Assembly: GCA_017623675.1 (NCBI GenBank)
Contig: JAGAOO010000053.1
Span: 1 to 63,250 of the forward strand
Reading direction: 5' to 3'
Source: Lachnospiraceae bacterium
GTDB lineage: Bacteria > Bacillota > Clostridia > Lachnospirales > Lachnospiraceae
Length of the DNA stretch: 63,250 bases
The stretch's first letter is position 1; every line of letters begins with the position of its first letter. A program made the position numbers and the translations under genes. This document shows, piece after piece, positions 27,442 to 35,941 of this stretch. Under the pieces are notes generated by a model. The model saw only the letters and a program-made list of their open reading frames with translations. It had not been told where the DNA came from and made no database searches.

Positions 27442-28089
27442 ATGAAAAAGGTAATACTATTTGATCTGGATGGAACACTGGTGGATACGGGTCCCGGTAT
27501 AATTCATTCATTAGAGTATGCAATGAGTAAACTGGGAATCCCGGTGGGTGATCCCACTGAATTGCATAAATTCATTGGTCCACCGCTGTCGGAATCCTTT
27601 CAGCAATTCTATGGTTTCAATCAGGAACAGACAGAGTTGGGAATAAAATACTATCGGGAACACTATCGAGCGGAAGGAATGTATGAAGTAGAATTTTATC
27701 CGGGAATGATGGAACTTCTGGAACATTTAAGAGAGAGTGGAAAAACGCTTGCTGTAGCAACATCAAAACCAGAAGAGTTTGCAATTAAAATATTGGAAAG
27801 AATAGATTTCGCAAAATATTTTTCTTTTATTTGTGGTTCGACGCTGGATTCGCAAAGAACAACAAAAGCTGAAGTAATTGCCTATGCCTTGCAGAAATGT
27901 GGTGTAACAGATTTCGGTAGTGCTGTAATTGTAGGGGATCGAAAATACGATGTAATTGGAGCAAAGAAAGTTGGAATCGATTCAATTGGTGTACTGTTCG
28001 GATATGGAAATCGAAAGGAACTGGAAGAGGAGGGTGTCACTTGGATTGCAGAAACAGTAGAGGAGATATATGATATTTTACTCACATAG
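27442..28089 (+). CDS. HAD family hydrolase, phosphoglycolate phosphatase-like
   Basis: 215 residues. HAD motif I LFDLDGTLVDTG, motif II ATSKP, the motif III lysine region and motif IV VGDRKYDVIGAK are present, with an alpha-helical cap (about 18-85). This is the Gph/PpaX-type subfamily; the substrate is likely a small phosphate ester. 18 nt after the previous gene. Confidence 0.88.
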   Translation: MKKVILFDLDGTLVDTGPGIIHSLEYAMSKLGIPVGDPTELHKFIGPPLSESFQQFYGFNQEQTELGIKYYREHYRAEGMYEVEFYPGMMELLEHLRESGKTLAVATSKPEEFAIKILERIDFAKYFSFICGSTLDSQRTTKAEVIAYALQKCGVTDFGSAVIVGDRKYDVIGAKKVGIDSIGVLFGYGNRKELEEEGVTWIAETVEEIYDILLT

Positions 28090-28145
28090 GTTTACATAAT
28101 ACATATGGCGATTAAACATGCGGAAAATGAAAGGGAGACAGTGAT

Positions 28146-28622
28146 ATGAAATTATTAATTAAGCAGAGAGTGTTTTCATGGACAGATACTTATGATATTT
28201 TCGATGAACAGGGAAATGCCAAGTATTTTGTAAAAGCAGAATTTCTTGCACTTGGACATCAGTTACATGTATATGATGCAGGGCAACGGGAAATCGGTAA
28301 CATTCAACAGCGAATAATATCGTTCTTACCTACATTTGATATAGAAACAGTGAACGGAATTGTAGGAAGTATTCAAAAGAAATTCACCCTATTTCACCCG
28401 GAGTATGAGGTAAATTATAATGGCTATCGGGTGGAAGGAGATTTTTTGGGATGGGAATATGATGTATATCAGGGAAGCAGTGTTGTTATGCATATTAGCA
28501 AAGAATTGTTGAACTGGGGAGATACTTATGTCATTGATATATTGAATCCAAGGGACGAAATCCTAGGATTGATGTTGGTAATTGCTATTGATGCAGCAAA
28601 TTGTTCAAATAAAAATGATTAA
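28146..28622 (+). CDS. LURP-one-related (tubby-like fold) protein
   Basis: 158 residues. The pattern KQRVFSWTDTYDIFDEQGNAKYFVKAEFL...LHVYDAGQREIGNIQQRI matches the LURP-one/Tubby C-terminal-like family, a closed beta-barrel with a central helix. Bacterial members have no firm role. SD AAAGGGAG precedes the ATG. Confidence 0.78.
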   Translation: MKLLIKQRVFSWTDTYDIFDEQGNAKYFVKAEFLALGHQLHVYDAGQREIGNIQQRIISFLPTFDIETVNGIVGSIQKKFTLFHPEYEVNYNGYRVEGDFLGWEYDVYQGSSVVMHISKELLNWGDTYVIDILNPRDEILGLMLVIAIDAANCSNKND

Positions 28623-28670
28623 AAATAACTAGTTAATTCAGAAGGATAAAAATGGGTAAGGTGAGTCAGT

Positions 28671-29288
28671 ATGAATTATAGAGAACATATACAAGAGAAT
28701 CGTGGATATTATTCTAAACATACAGATGAGACAGAAGACATTCAACTACGAGCAAAGGAATTGTGTTGGCGATATAACCAAACCAGTCCAAGAGAACAGG
28801 AGAAGCGAGCAGAGATACTAAAAGAGCTGTTCGGAACCTGTGATGCAAGAACTTTTATACAGCCAATGTTTCAGTGTGATTATGGTTTTAACATCCATAC
28901 ATATGGGTTAACAGTTGTGAATTATAACTGTTCTATACTAGATACCTCACCGGTTCGGATTGGAGCAAATGCTTTTATTGGACCGGGAACTTGTTTGGCA
29001 TGCTCGGGACATGCACTGGATGCTTCGCAACGGGCAGAAGGAGTTCTGTCGTCAAAGCCGATAACCTTAGAAGAAGATGTGTGGATTGGGGCAAATGTAA
29101 CAGTTATGGGTGGTGTTACCATAGGAAAGGGTAGTATTATTGGTGCAGGCAGCGTGGTAAATCATGATATTCCTGCCGGAGTAATAGCGGCTGGTGTGCC
29201 ATGCAAGGTGATACGTGCGGTTACAGAAGCTGATCGGTTGAATATTTCTTTTGAACGTGAGAGCGTTATTTTTATGGAGGAAGTATGA
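28671..29288 (+). CDS. maa: maltose/sugar O-acetyltransferase (hexapeptide repeat)
   Basis: 205 residues with an N-terminal Mac domain (RAKELCWRYNQTSPREQEKRAEILKELFG) and left-handed beta-helix hexapeptide repeats, including the catalytic histidine region CSGHALD and VWIGANVTVMGGVTIGKGSIIGAGSVV. It transfers acetyl from acetyl-CoA to sugars. It overlaps the next gene by 4 nt. Confidence 0.88.
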   Translation: MNYREHIQENRGYYSKHTDETEDIQLRAKELCWRYNQTSPREQEKRAEILKELFGTCDARTFIQPMFQCDYGFNIHTYGLTVVNYNCSILDTSPVRIGANAFIGPGTCLACSGHALDASQRAEGVLSSKPITLEEDVWIGANVTVMGGVTIGKGSIIGAGSVVNHDIPAGVIAAGVPCKVIRAVTEADRLNISFERESVIFMEEV

Positions 29289-29773
29289 AGTTAAAAAACA
29301 TATTAATTGTAGTTAATGATATAGAAGTATCAAAGAGGTTCTATAAATCCTTATTTGGATTGGATGTAGTTACTGATTTCGGCGGAAATGTAATATTGAC
29401 AGAAGGGTTGGTTTTGCAGGAGCGAAAGATATGGGAAGAATTTATTCATGATACTGTAACCTACAAAGGTAAGGATGCAGAATTGTATTTTGAAGAAAAT
29501 GATATGGATGGATTTGCCGAGAAATTAAAAAATAGTGATTTTCAGATTTCATATGTGAATGAGAATATGGTACATGACTGGGGACAGCGAGTTATTCGTA
29601 TCTATGACCCGGATGGACATATCATTGAAATTGGTGAAGCATTGGAATATGTTGCGAAGAGATTTCTGAAGGATGGTATGAACGTGGAACAGGTGGCAGC
29701 AAAGACACAATTACCGGTTGCACAGGTGATGGAAATTGAAAACTCGATGTTCATTAAAAGGGATGAGGAATAA
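29285..29773 (+). CDS. VOC family (glyoxalase/bleomycin-resistance fold) protein
   Basis: 162 residues. The N-terminal 115 residues form two beta-alpha-beta-beta-beta units (IVVNDIEVSKRFYKSLFGLDVV... and VIRIYDPDGHIIEIGE), the usual metal-binding dioxygenase/glyoxalase fold. An extra ~40-residue C-terminal helical part (FLKDGMNVEQVAAKTQLPVAQV) looks like a short helix-turn-helix of the type seen in transposase-like or antitoxin tails. Substrate unknown. Confidence 0.85.
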   Translation: MKLKNILIVVNDIEVSKRFYKSLFGLDVVTDFGGNVILTEGLVLQERKIWEEFIHDTVTYKGKDAELYFEENDMDGFAEKLKNSDFQISYVNENMVHDWGQRVIRIYDPDGHIIEIGEALEYVAKRFLKDGMNVEQVAAKTQLPVAQVMEIENSMFIKRDEE

Positions 29774-29782
29774 GAAAATCAA

Positions 29783-30592
29783 ATGATTCAATTAAAATAT
29801 CCAATTCTAATGGTGCATGGTATGGGCTTTCGTGACCGAAAGCACATTAACTATTGGGGACGGACACCAAAGCGATTGCAGAAATTGGGCTGTGACGTGT
29901 ACCATGGTTGCCAGGATAGTAATGCATCCATTGAAACCAATGCTGAAATATTAAAAAGGAGAATAGAAGAAATTCTGAAAGAAAGCAAAGCGGAAAAGTT
30001 AAATGTAATTGCACATTCCAAAGGTGGTTTGGAAATTCGTTATGTGATTTCTACCATGGGCATGGGGGATAAGATTGCTTCGGTAACCACAATTAATACT
30101 CCGCATCATGGCTCTATTACAGTTGATAAGCTGCTTGTGGTTCCGGATGTGTTAATTCGAATCGGCTGTAAATGTACGGATGTATGGATGAGGATATTAG
30201 GGGATAAAAAGCCGGATACTTATGCCGCAATTCAAGCATTTCGAACCAATAAGGCAGAAGAATTCAATCAGCAGAATCCAGATGTAGCGGGGATTTATTA
30301 TCAGAGCTATGCCTTTGTGATGAAGCATGCTTTTAGCGATATTTTCATGTGTTGGACCTATCCGGTTGTGTATCTGTTTGAAGGTGAAAATGATGGCTTG
30401 TTACCACCAAGAGCAACGGAGTGGACAAACTTTCGAGGCGTTTATAGGAGTAATTCGGGACGTGGAATTTCTCACTGTGACCAAGTGGATATGCGGAGAT
30501 GGCGATTGACGAAAAAGACCGGAGATGGCATATCAGATATCGTGGATTTCTATGAAGGTGTGGTAAGAGAACTGGCAGAAATGGGGTATTAA
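29783..30592 (+). CDS. lipase-like alpha/beta hydrolase
   Basis: 269 residues. ILMVHGMGFRD gives the oxyanion-hole region. VIAHSKGGLEIRY near residue 78 provides the nucleophile serine in an xHSxG elbow. TTINTPHHGS, an Asp in EGENDGLLPP and a His in ISHCDQVD complete a plausible triad. It matches the triacylglycerol lipase/GPI-PGAP1-like family. No signal peptide, so it is cytoplasmic. Confidence 0.83.
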   Translation: MIQLKYPILMVHGMGFRDRKHINYWGRTPKRLQKLGCDVYHGCQDSNASIETNAEILKRRIEEILKESKAEKLNVIAHSKGGLEIRYVISTMGMGDKIASVTTINTPHHGSITVDKLLVVPDVLIRIGCKCTDVWMRILGDKKPDTYAAIQAFRTNKAEEFNQQNPDVAGIYYQSYAFVMKHAFSDIFMCWTYPVVYLFEGENDGLLPPRATEWTNFRGVYRSNSGRGISHCDQVDMRRWRLTKKTGDGISDIVDFYEGVVRELAEMGY

Positions 30593-30645
30593 AATAGAGG
30601 GAAATTGCAATTGTCACTAGTCAGTGTATATAAAAGGTGAACGAT

Positions 30646-31287
30646 ATGTTATACGATAAGGATATTCGGGAAAGTCTGTTTGATTTTCTTGATGAAACAT
30701 ATGGAAAAAATCGAATTATAGAAGAAAAGCAAATGGGAAAATCCAGGGCAGATGTTGTCATGGTAACACCGGAGGCAGTTTACGGAATCGAGATAAAAAG
30801 TGATGCGGATACCTATGCAAGACTTAAACGGCAGGTTCGAGATTACAATCAGTATTATGATTACAATTATGTTGTAGTGGGAACGCGTCATGCCATGCAT
30901 ATTGAGGAGCATGTGCCGTCGTGCTGGGGAATTATAACGGTTGAGCAGGATAATGGAATTCTTGATTTCTATATTCTACGAAAGCCGGAGAACAATCCGA
31001 AAATGAAGTGGAAAAAGAAACTGGGTATGCTATGGCGGCCGGAGCTTGCACACATTCAGGAATTGAATCAACTTCCAAAGTACAAGGAAAAGAGTAAGGA
31101 TTTTGTTATTGAGAAAATTCTGGAAAGGGTGCCGGAAGATGTACTTCAAGTCCAGCTTTGCGAAGAATTATTTCAGCGAGATTACAGCACCATTGCAGAG
31201 CAGATAGCAACATACAAAAAGGTGTCTCGAAAAGTATCCAAAACGACAACAAAGAGAGGGTACAAATCCAAAAAAAAGAGCAGATGA
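30646..31287 (+). CDS. PD-(D/E)XK nuclease-like protein (sce7726/MmcB-type)
   Basis: 213 residues. The N-terminal ~110 residues carry the restriction-like core: RADVVMVTPEAVYGIEIKSDADTYARLKRQVRDYNQYYDYNYVVVG, with D...EIK catalytic residues and a Q/Y helix. The C-terminus is very lysine-rich. An upstream in-frame GTG (30637) lies within the ribosome site, so the ATG at 30646 is preferred. It ends tail to tail against argS with no spacer. Repair or DNA uptake role is possible but not shown. Confidence 0.75.
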   Translation: MLYDKDIRESLFDFLDETYGKNRIIEEKQMGKSRADVVMVTPEAVYGIEIKSDADTYARLKRQVRDYNQYYDYNYVVVGTRHAMHIEEHVPSCWGIITVEQDNGILDFYILRKPENNPKMKWKKKLGMLWRPELAHIQELNQLPKYKEKSKDFVIEKILERVPEDVLQVQLCEELFQRDYSTIAEQIATYKKVSRKVSKTTTKRGYKSKKKSR

Positions 31288-31299
31288 TTACATCTGCTC
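31278..31299 (-). terminator. argS terminator overlapping two stop codons
   Basis: Perfect 9-bp stem GAGCAGATG/CATCTGCTC with a 4-nt loop, followed on the minus strand by nine Ts. The stop codons of the nuclease (31285-31287) and argS (31288-31290) both lie in the hairpin. Confidence 0.85.
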
Positions 31300-32982
31300 C
31301 GGACAATTGATACCTAACAAATCCATTGCATCCCGTAAGGTTTTTCGGGTGACTGCAACCAATTTCAATCTTGCATTTCGAATATCCTCTTCCGGTACAT
31401 TAATTCGATTGCTGGTATAGAATCGGTTAAATGCCTGTGCAACTTCAATTGCGAATCTGGAAACCATAAATGGTTCATACTTTTCTGCCGCATCTGCCAC
31501 TACCTTAGGAAACTTACTAATTGCCTTCAATAATTCCATGGAATCTAAATCGGTAAGAATGGAATAATCAATAGGAGCAGTTTCATCAAATTCCGGCACT
31601 GCACGAAGCAGGCTGCTGCAACGGGCATAGGTATATTGTGCATATGGTCCGGTCTCGCCCTCGAAGTTTAGAATCTTGTCCCATTTAAAGGAAACATCTT
31701 TGATTCTCTGGTTGTACAAATCATTAAAGATAATGGCCCCTACACCCACCATTTTAGCAACTTCATCTTTATTCTCCAGGTTTGGATTCTTTTCCTGAAT
31801 CACTTCTTTTACCTTTGCAATTGCTTCTAATAAAATGTCTTCTGCATAAATAATATTGCCGCTACGGGTAGAGAGTTTCGCTCCTTCCAAGCTGACTAAC
31901 CCATATGGAATATGAACTAACTGGGTGGAAGCCCAATCATTTCCTAATAATTCTACTACCTTGAATACCTGTGCAAAGTGCAACTTCTGCTCCTGCCCGG
32001 TAACGTATAAGCATTTTACAAAATTATAGGTTTCCTTTCGATAAAAAATGGCAGCCAAGTCACGGGTCGCATATATGGAACCGCCATCGGCTTTCTTAAT
32101 AATACATGGTGCCATGTCATATTCCGACAGGTCTACAATATAGGCACCTTCGCTTTCCTTTAATAAATGGGCATTTTCAATTCTGTCAACGACAGCCTGA
32201 GTCTTGTCTCGATAGAAGCTTTCCCCATTATAAGAGTCGAACTCTACGCCCAGAAGCTGGTAGGTACGACGGTATTCAATCATGCTGATATCTTTAAACC
32301 ATTGCCAGATGGATAGGGCTTCTTCATCACCCTGCTCCATTTTTACGAACCAGGCACGTGCCTGCTCGATTAAGGTTTCGTCCTTCTCCGCTTCGGCATG
32401 GAACTTGACATATAAGTCCATTAATTCTGCAATGCCACGTTCTTCTACGGCTTCCTTAGAACCCCATTTTTTGTAGGCTACAATTAATTTTCCAAACTGG
32501 GTACCCCAGTCGCCCAAGTGATTGATACGGTGAACGGTATAACCTAATTTGCTGTAAATCTTGTACAAGGAATTGCCAATGATGGTAGTACGAAGGTGAC
32601 CAACATGAAAATTCTTGGCAACGTTTGGAGAAGAGTAGTCAATACAAATGGACTGTCCTTTGCCAACATCGGAGCCACCAAAGTTTTCTGCACAGGCAGC
32701 ATCTAACATAGTCTTTACAAATAAATCCTTCTTGATATAGAAGTTGCAGTACGCGCCCTGTACCTTGATTTCGTCAATAAAATCAAGGGCTCCTGTAATG
32801 GCTTGTTTCAAATCTTCTGCAATCAAATTCGGTGCCTTATGCATGGTTTTTGCCAGACGGAAACAAGGAAATGCATAATCGCCAAGCTCCGGCTTTGGTG
32901 GCACTTCCAATAATCCTAAGATATCTGCAGAAGAAAGCCCTTCTACATTTTGAGAAATAATTTCAGCTAATTGTTCTTTCAT
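31288..32982 (-). CDS. argS: arginyl-tRNA synthetase
   Basis: 564 residues, class I synthetase. The HIGH motif appears as HVGH in NVAKNFHVGHLRTTIIGN. The KMSKS-like loop is KLSTRSGN. The C-terminal DALR anticodon-binding domain ends the protein. An N-terminal Add1-like domain (1-95) binds the tRNA D-loop. No T-box leader is visible upstream: the gene starts 37 nt after the preceding DegS-like gene, so it is probably read from the dacF promoter. Confidence 0.96.
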   Translation of the reverse strand: MKEQLAEIISQNVEGLSSADILGLLEVPPKPELGDYAFPCFRLAKTMHKAPNLIAEDLKQAITGALDFIDEIKVQGAYCNFYIKKDLFVKTMLDAACAENFGGSDVGKGQSICIDYSSPNVAKNFHVGHLRTTIIGNSLYKIYSKLGYTVHRINHLGDWGTQFGKLIVAYKKWGSKEAVEERGIAELMDLYVKFHAEAEKDETLIEQARAWFVKMEQGDEEALSIWQWFKDISMIEYRRTYQLLGVEFDSYNGESFYRDKTQAVVDRIENAHLLKESEGAYIVDLSEYDMAPCIIKKADGGSIYATRDLAAIFYRKETYNFVKCLYVTGQEQKLHFAQVFKVVELLGNDWASTQLVHIPYGLVSLEGAKLSTRSGNIIYAEDILLEAIAKVKEVIQEKNPNLENKDEVAKMVGVGAIIFNDLYNQRIKDVSFKWDKILNFEGETGPYAQYTYARCSSLLRAVPEFDETAPIDYSILTDLDSMELLKAISKFPKVVADAAEKYEPFMVSRFAIEVAQAFNRFYTSNRINVPEEDIRNARLKLVAVTRKTLRDAMDLLGINCPEQM

Positions 32983-33019
32983 GGGTCAAAATCCTTTCAT
33001 CGTTTCTATAATTAATTTC

Positions 33020-34246
33020 TTATTTATCATTTTCAACCAATGCGACTGGGAAAGAGAAGCGGACGTTAGTACCGCTGATGATATCACCATCAATCTGTAC
33101 TTTTCCTCCAAGCAGGTACATGATTTCATGCAGTCGATGTAAGCCACTATGCCACGGGCTGGAAGTCAGGTAGTCGGAACCAATCCCGACGCCATTATCA
33201 TTTACATATACATCAATCATACGACTGTTGATATATACCTTTACCAAGACCTTGTTTGCATTGGAATAGAAGAAGATATTATTCATAACCTCCTGCAATA
33301 GTTGCAATAAAGTTATTGTAATGATTGGCAAAACTTTAATATCATAATCAGTACAATCCACAGATGCATCAATGGTACATTCCGGGTGCTGTGTCCGATA
33401 TTGTTGAATACAATCATCGATTGCCAGCCAGATTGGGCACTGGTAATGTAAGCTCTTATCCAATTCCTGTAAGATAGAATCGGTAGCGTTTAGTAAACGC
33501 TGGTTAGAATCCTGTAATTCCTGAAGGGTTAATCGGGCTCTGGTTGGGTCAGATTGTATTAACCATTTTAATACATCTAATTTATTTTGATTGTTTTCAA
33601 TGCCTTGGCGAATAGAAGTGCGAATCCGTTCTGCTGCCTGAGATTTGTCATGTTGATTCAACATTAAAATCTGAGTTGCATGTGTCAAAGAGGTATCTTC
33701 GGTGCTGACAGATGTTAATGCGATTTCCGGTGTTTCCGGTGCAGGTTCCTCTTCTGTCTGAGGCATATTCTGATACAGAGAGGACAGGCATTGATTGGCA
33801 TCCTCCAGTGCCTGAATATGATTTCGGATTGTGTTAAGCTCAAGGTCTAAGCTGTTAATTTTCTCAGATAAGGAAACTCGAATTCCTTGTAGCTCCTCCA
33901 ACTGTGCCTGAATAATTTGTCCTTTACTTTGTGTAGTCGATGCAGGTGGCAAAGGAGAAAAAATGTTTCTTCGGGTATCGGATTGAAAGGAGTAAATATC
34001 CTTGGTTTTTTGTAATTCTTCAATTTTAACATCCAGCTCAAATAATTCTGTTTTTAAGCTTTGAATCTGCTCTGACTGGGTAACATATGTGGAACGAAAA
34101 TAATTTAAAATATCCCAGTTGGTAGTGCGAAGGGTATTCAAATTGTCATCAATAGAAGAAGGCTGCTCTGCTTTTGATTCTTCAGATGCATCTTCCTTGG
34201 CGATGGAATCTAATTCTTCAATTATATTAAATGTATGGTCGCCCAT
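33020..34246 (-). CDS. DegS-like histidine kinase homologue without the acceptor histidine
   Basis: 408 residues, no membrane segment. The N-terminal half is coiled coil (about 35-140). The HisKA_3-like helix reads AAERIRTSIRQGIENNQ; against DegS-type ER.R..REIHDG the phospho-accepting His is Gly. The GHKL ATPase domain is conserved: N-box EVMNNIFFYSNA and G1 box NDNGVGIG, then SGLHRLHE and SGTNVRFSF. I infer an ATP-binding regulator that does not autophosphorylate in the usual way, or acts on another protein. Strong SD (AAGGAGG). It sits between dacF (21 nt) and argS (37 nt). Confidence 0.75.
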   Translation of the reverse strand: MGDHTFNIIEELDSIAKEDASEESKAEQPSSIDDNLNTLRTTNWDILNYFRSTYVTQSEQIQSLKTELFELDVKIEELQKTKDIYSFQSDTRRNIFSPLPPASTTQSKGQIIQAQLEELQGIRVSLSEKINSLDLELNTIRNHIQALEDANQCLSSLYQNMPQTEEEPAPETPEIALTSVSTEDTSLTHATQILMLNQHDKSQAAERIRTSIRQGIENNQNKLDVLKWLIQSDPTRARLTLQELQDSNQRLLNATDSILQELDKSLHYQCPIWLAIDDCIQQYRTQHPECTIDASVDCTDYDIKVLPIITITLLQLLQEVMNNIFFYSNANKVLVKVYINSRMIDVYVNDNGVGIGSDYLTSSPWHSGLHRLHEIMYLLGGKVQIDGDIISGTNVRFSFPVALVENDK

Positions 34247-34267
34247 TGCGCTACCTCCTTGTATGAT

Positions 34268-35707
34268 TTACCAGTGCAGTTTACTGTCACGACTACGGCG
34301 TTTCAAATACCGATATCGTCGGTTTTTAATTCGAAACAGTATAAATAAAGTCAATGTAATCAAAGTGACAGAGGAGATTGCAACAACCAGCGTCACGTTG
34401 ACTCGCCGTTTATGTTCCTCGGGTGTTACACCCCAACGAAGTACTTCGCCATCGACTGTCATATCATTGTAAATGATGTCGGATTCGCCCACTATAGTTC
34501 CATTATATAAAACAGAAACCTTACCTACTACATTATTTTCGAAGGTGGTATAGTAGGTGGTCTGGGTTGTAAGTGCGGCAGCATCCATATCCCTTGGAAC
34601 TAATACAGTTAAATCATTATCAACAGATAAATTCAAGGTGTCATGATCCAGTCCTCGATAAAAATTATTTAAAATGGTATCTGTATGATTTCTGGAATTC
34701 GGTTCAAAGGTCTGTAAAGGATAAGTATAAGTATAGTTATTAAAATAATACTCATAAAGTGCGGCAGTATCCTTGTAACAGTTGGCAGCACCTTCACAAT
34801 CCAACATAACGCAGATTAACTCCATACCATTTTTCTCAGCATAAGTCACTAAGGTATTACGGGCTTGATCTGTAAATCCGGTTTTGCCGCCTTCTATCGG
34901 TTCATAATAATATGGACTGGTAGGATAAAGCATTTTTAACTGATGCCACAAATCCCTCTGTTCTTCACACAGATTTGTAGGTGGAATTGCGTAGTAAAGC
35001 GTTTCATCAATGGTTCGAAACATTGGGTTCTGAATGGCGGCCTGCATAATTAATGCCATGTCATAGGCAGTGGTGTAATGATTGTCATCGTGTAGACCAT
35101 TGGCATTCACAAAATGGGTATCCTGACAACCAAGAGCCTCTGCCTTTTGGTTCATCATATCTGCAAATCCCTCCAGAGAGCCGGCAACATGTTCGGCCAT
35201 TCCCCAGGATGCTTCGTTCGCAGATTGCAACATAATTGCATAGAGACATTGCTCTGCGGTAATCTGTTCTCCTACATCTAAAGCAATATGATTACTGTCA
35301 CGTTCGATTCCCCAGATTGCATCTTCCGAGAAAGTAACAGTATCATTTAGGTTTATATGCTCCAATGCAACCATACAGGTCATAACTTTTGTGATACTGG
35401 CCGGATAACAGCGAGTAGTCTCATTTTTTCCATATAAGATATATCCGGTTTTAGCATCTATAACGATAGCAGAATTTGCTACGATTGCAGGTGCGTTCGG
35501 GTCAGAAATGACAGCAGGCGTTTCTGTGGAAGCGGCTTCATCGGAAGCAGTTGTGTCTGCGTCGCCATTGCCGGTGTTTTCTGTATCTGTGCTTCCCGTT
35601 TCGGTAGCAAGGACTGTTGTTTTGTTCCAATCAGGTGTTGTTATATAGGAAAGTGTAAGCAGACAGCTTACAATAAGAGCCGTTGCTTTATAAACTAATT
35701 TATTCAA
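34268..35707 (-). CDS. dacF: D-alanyl-D-alanine carboxypeptidase (DacF type)
   Basis: About 479 residues. Penicillin-binding motifs of peptidase family S11: ASITK (SxxK), SAN (SxN) and KTG. A signal peptide is at the N-terminus (NKLVYKATALIVSCLLTLSYI). A C-terminal membrane helix (VVAISSVTLITLTLFILF) and a basic tail anchor the protein. I choose the TTG at 35707: GGAGG stands 6 nt upstream, and the upstream candidate starts overlap the promoter at 35745-35773. It trims D-Ala from peptidoglycan pentapeptides. Confidence 0.9.
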   Translation of the reverse strand: MNKLVYKATALIVSCLLTLSYITTPDWNKTTVLATETGSTDTENTGNGDADTTASDEAASTETPAVISDPNAPAIVANSAIVIDAKTGYILYGKNETTRCYPASITKVMTCMVALEHINLNDTVTFSEDAIWGIERDSNHIALDVGEQITAEQCLYAIMLQSANEASWGMAEHVAGSLEGFADMMNQKAEALGCQDTHFVNANGLHDDNHYTTAYDMALIMQAAIQNPMFRTIDETLYYAIPPTNLCEEQRDLWHQLKMLYPTSPYYYEPIEGGKTGFTDQARNTLVTYAEKNGMELICVMLDCEGAANCYKDTAALYEYYFNNYTYTYPLQTFEPNSRNHTDTILNNFYRGLDHDTLNLSVDNDLTVLVPRDMDAAALTTQTTYYTTFENNVVGKVSVLYNGTIVGESDIIYNDMTVDGEVLRWGVTPEEHKRRVNVTLVVAISSVTLITLTLFILFRIKNRRYRYLKRRSRDSKLHW

Positions 35708-35744
35708 AATTTTCCTCCAAAATGCATAGTCATACTTATTTAAC

Positions 35745-35773
35745 ATTTTATTATAGATGGGGAGAATAGTCAA
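35745..35773 (-). promoter_or_regulatory. promoter of the dacF-kinase homologue-argS unit
   Basis: Minus strand: -35 TTGACT (35768-35773), 17-nt spacer, -10 TAAAAT (35745-35750). The start near 35738 leaves ~30 nt to the TTG start codon. Confidence 0.7.
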
Positions 35774-35850
35774 TGAAAACAAGGATAGAATCCGTTGCGT
35801 TGCCGTTGCCCTGTCTGGCAGGGGGGAGTTAAAAAACTATAAAGTGAAAG

Positions 35851-35879
35851 TTGAAGTAGAAGAAATTGTTTGGTAGTAT
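35851..35879 (+). promoter_or_regulatory. promoter of the S41 peptidase gene
   Basis: -35 TTGAAG (35851-35856), 17-nt spacer, -10 TAGTAT (35874-35879) with TGG upstream. Confidence 0.5.
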
Positions 35880-35941
35880 ACTATTAAGTAATTTTGAAAT
35901 TTCGATGGTTTCATGAGAATCCGGGGAGGTATATTTGGAAG

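Noticed and set aside
32983-33019. T-box riboswitch upstream of argS
   Set aside because: Only 37 nt separate argS from the preceding gene; there is no room for specifier and antiterminator stems.
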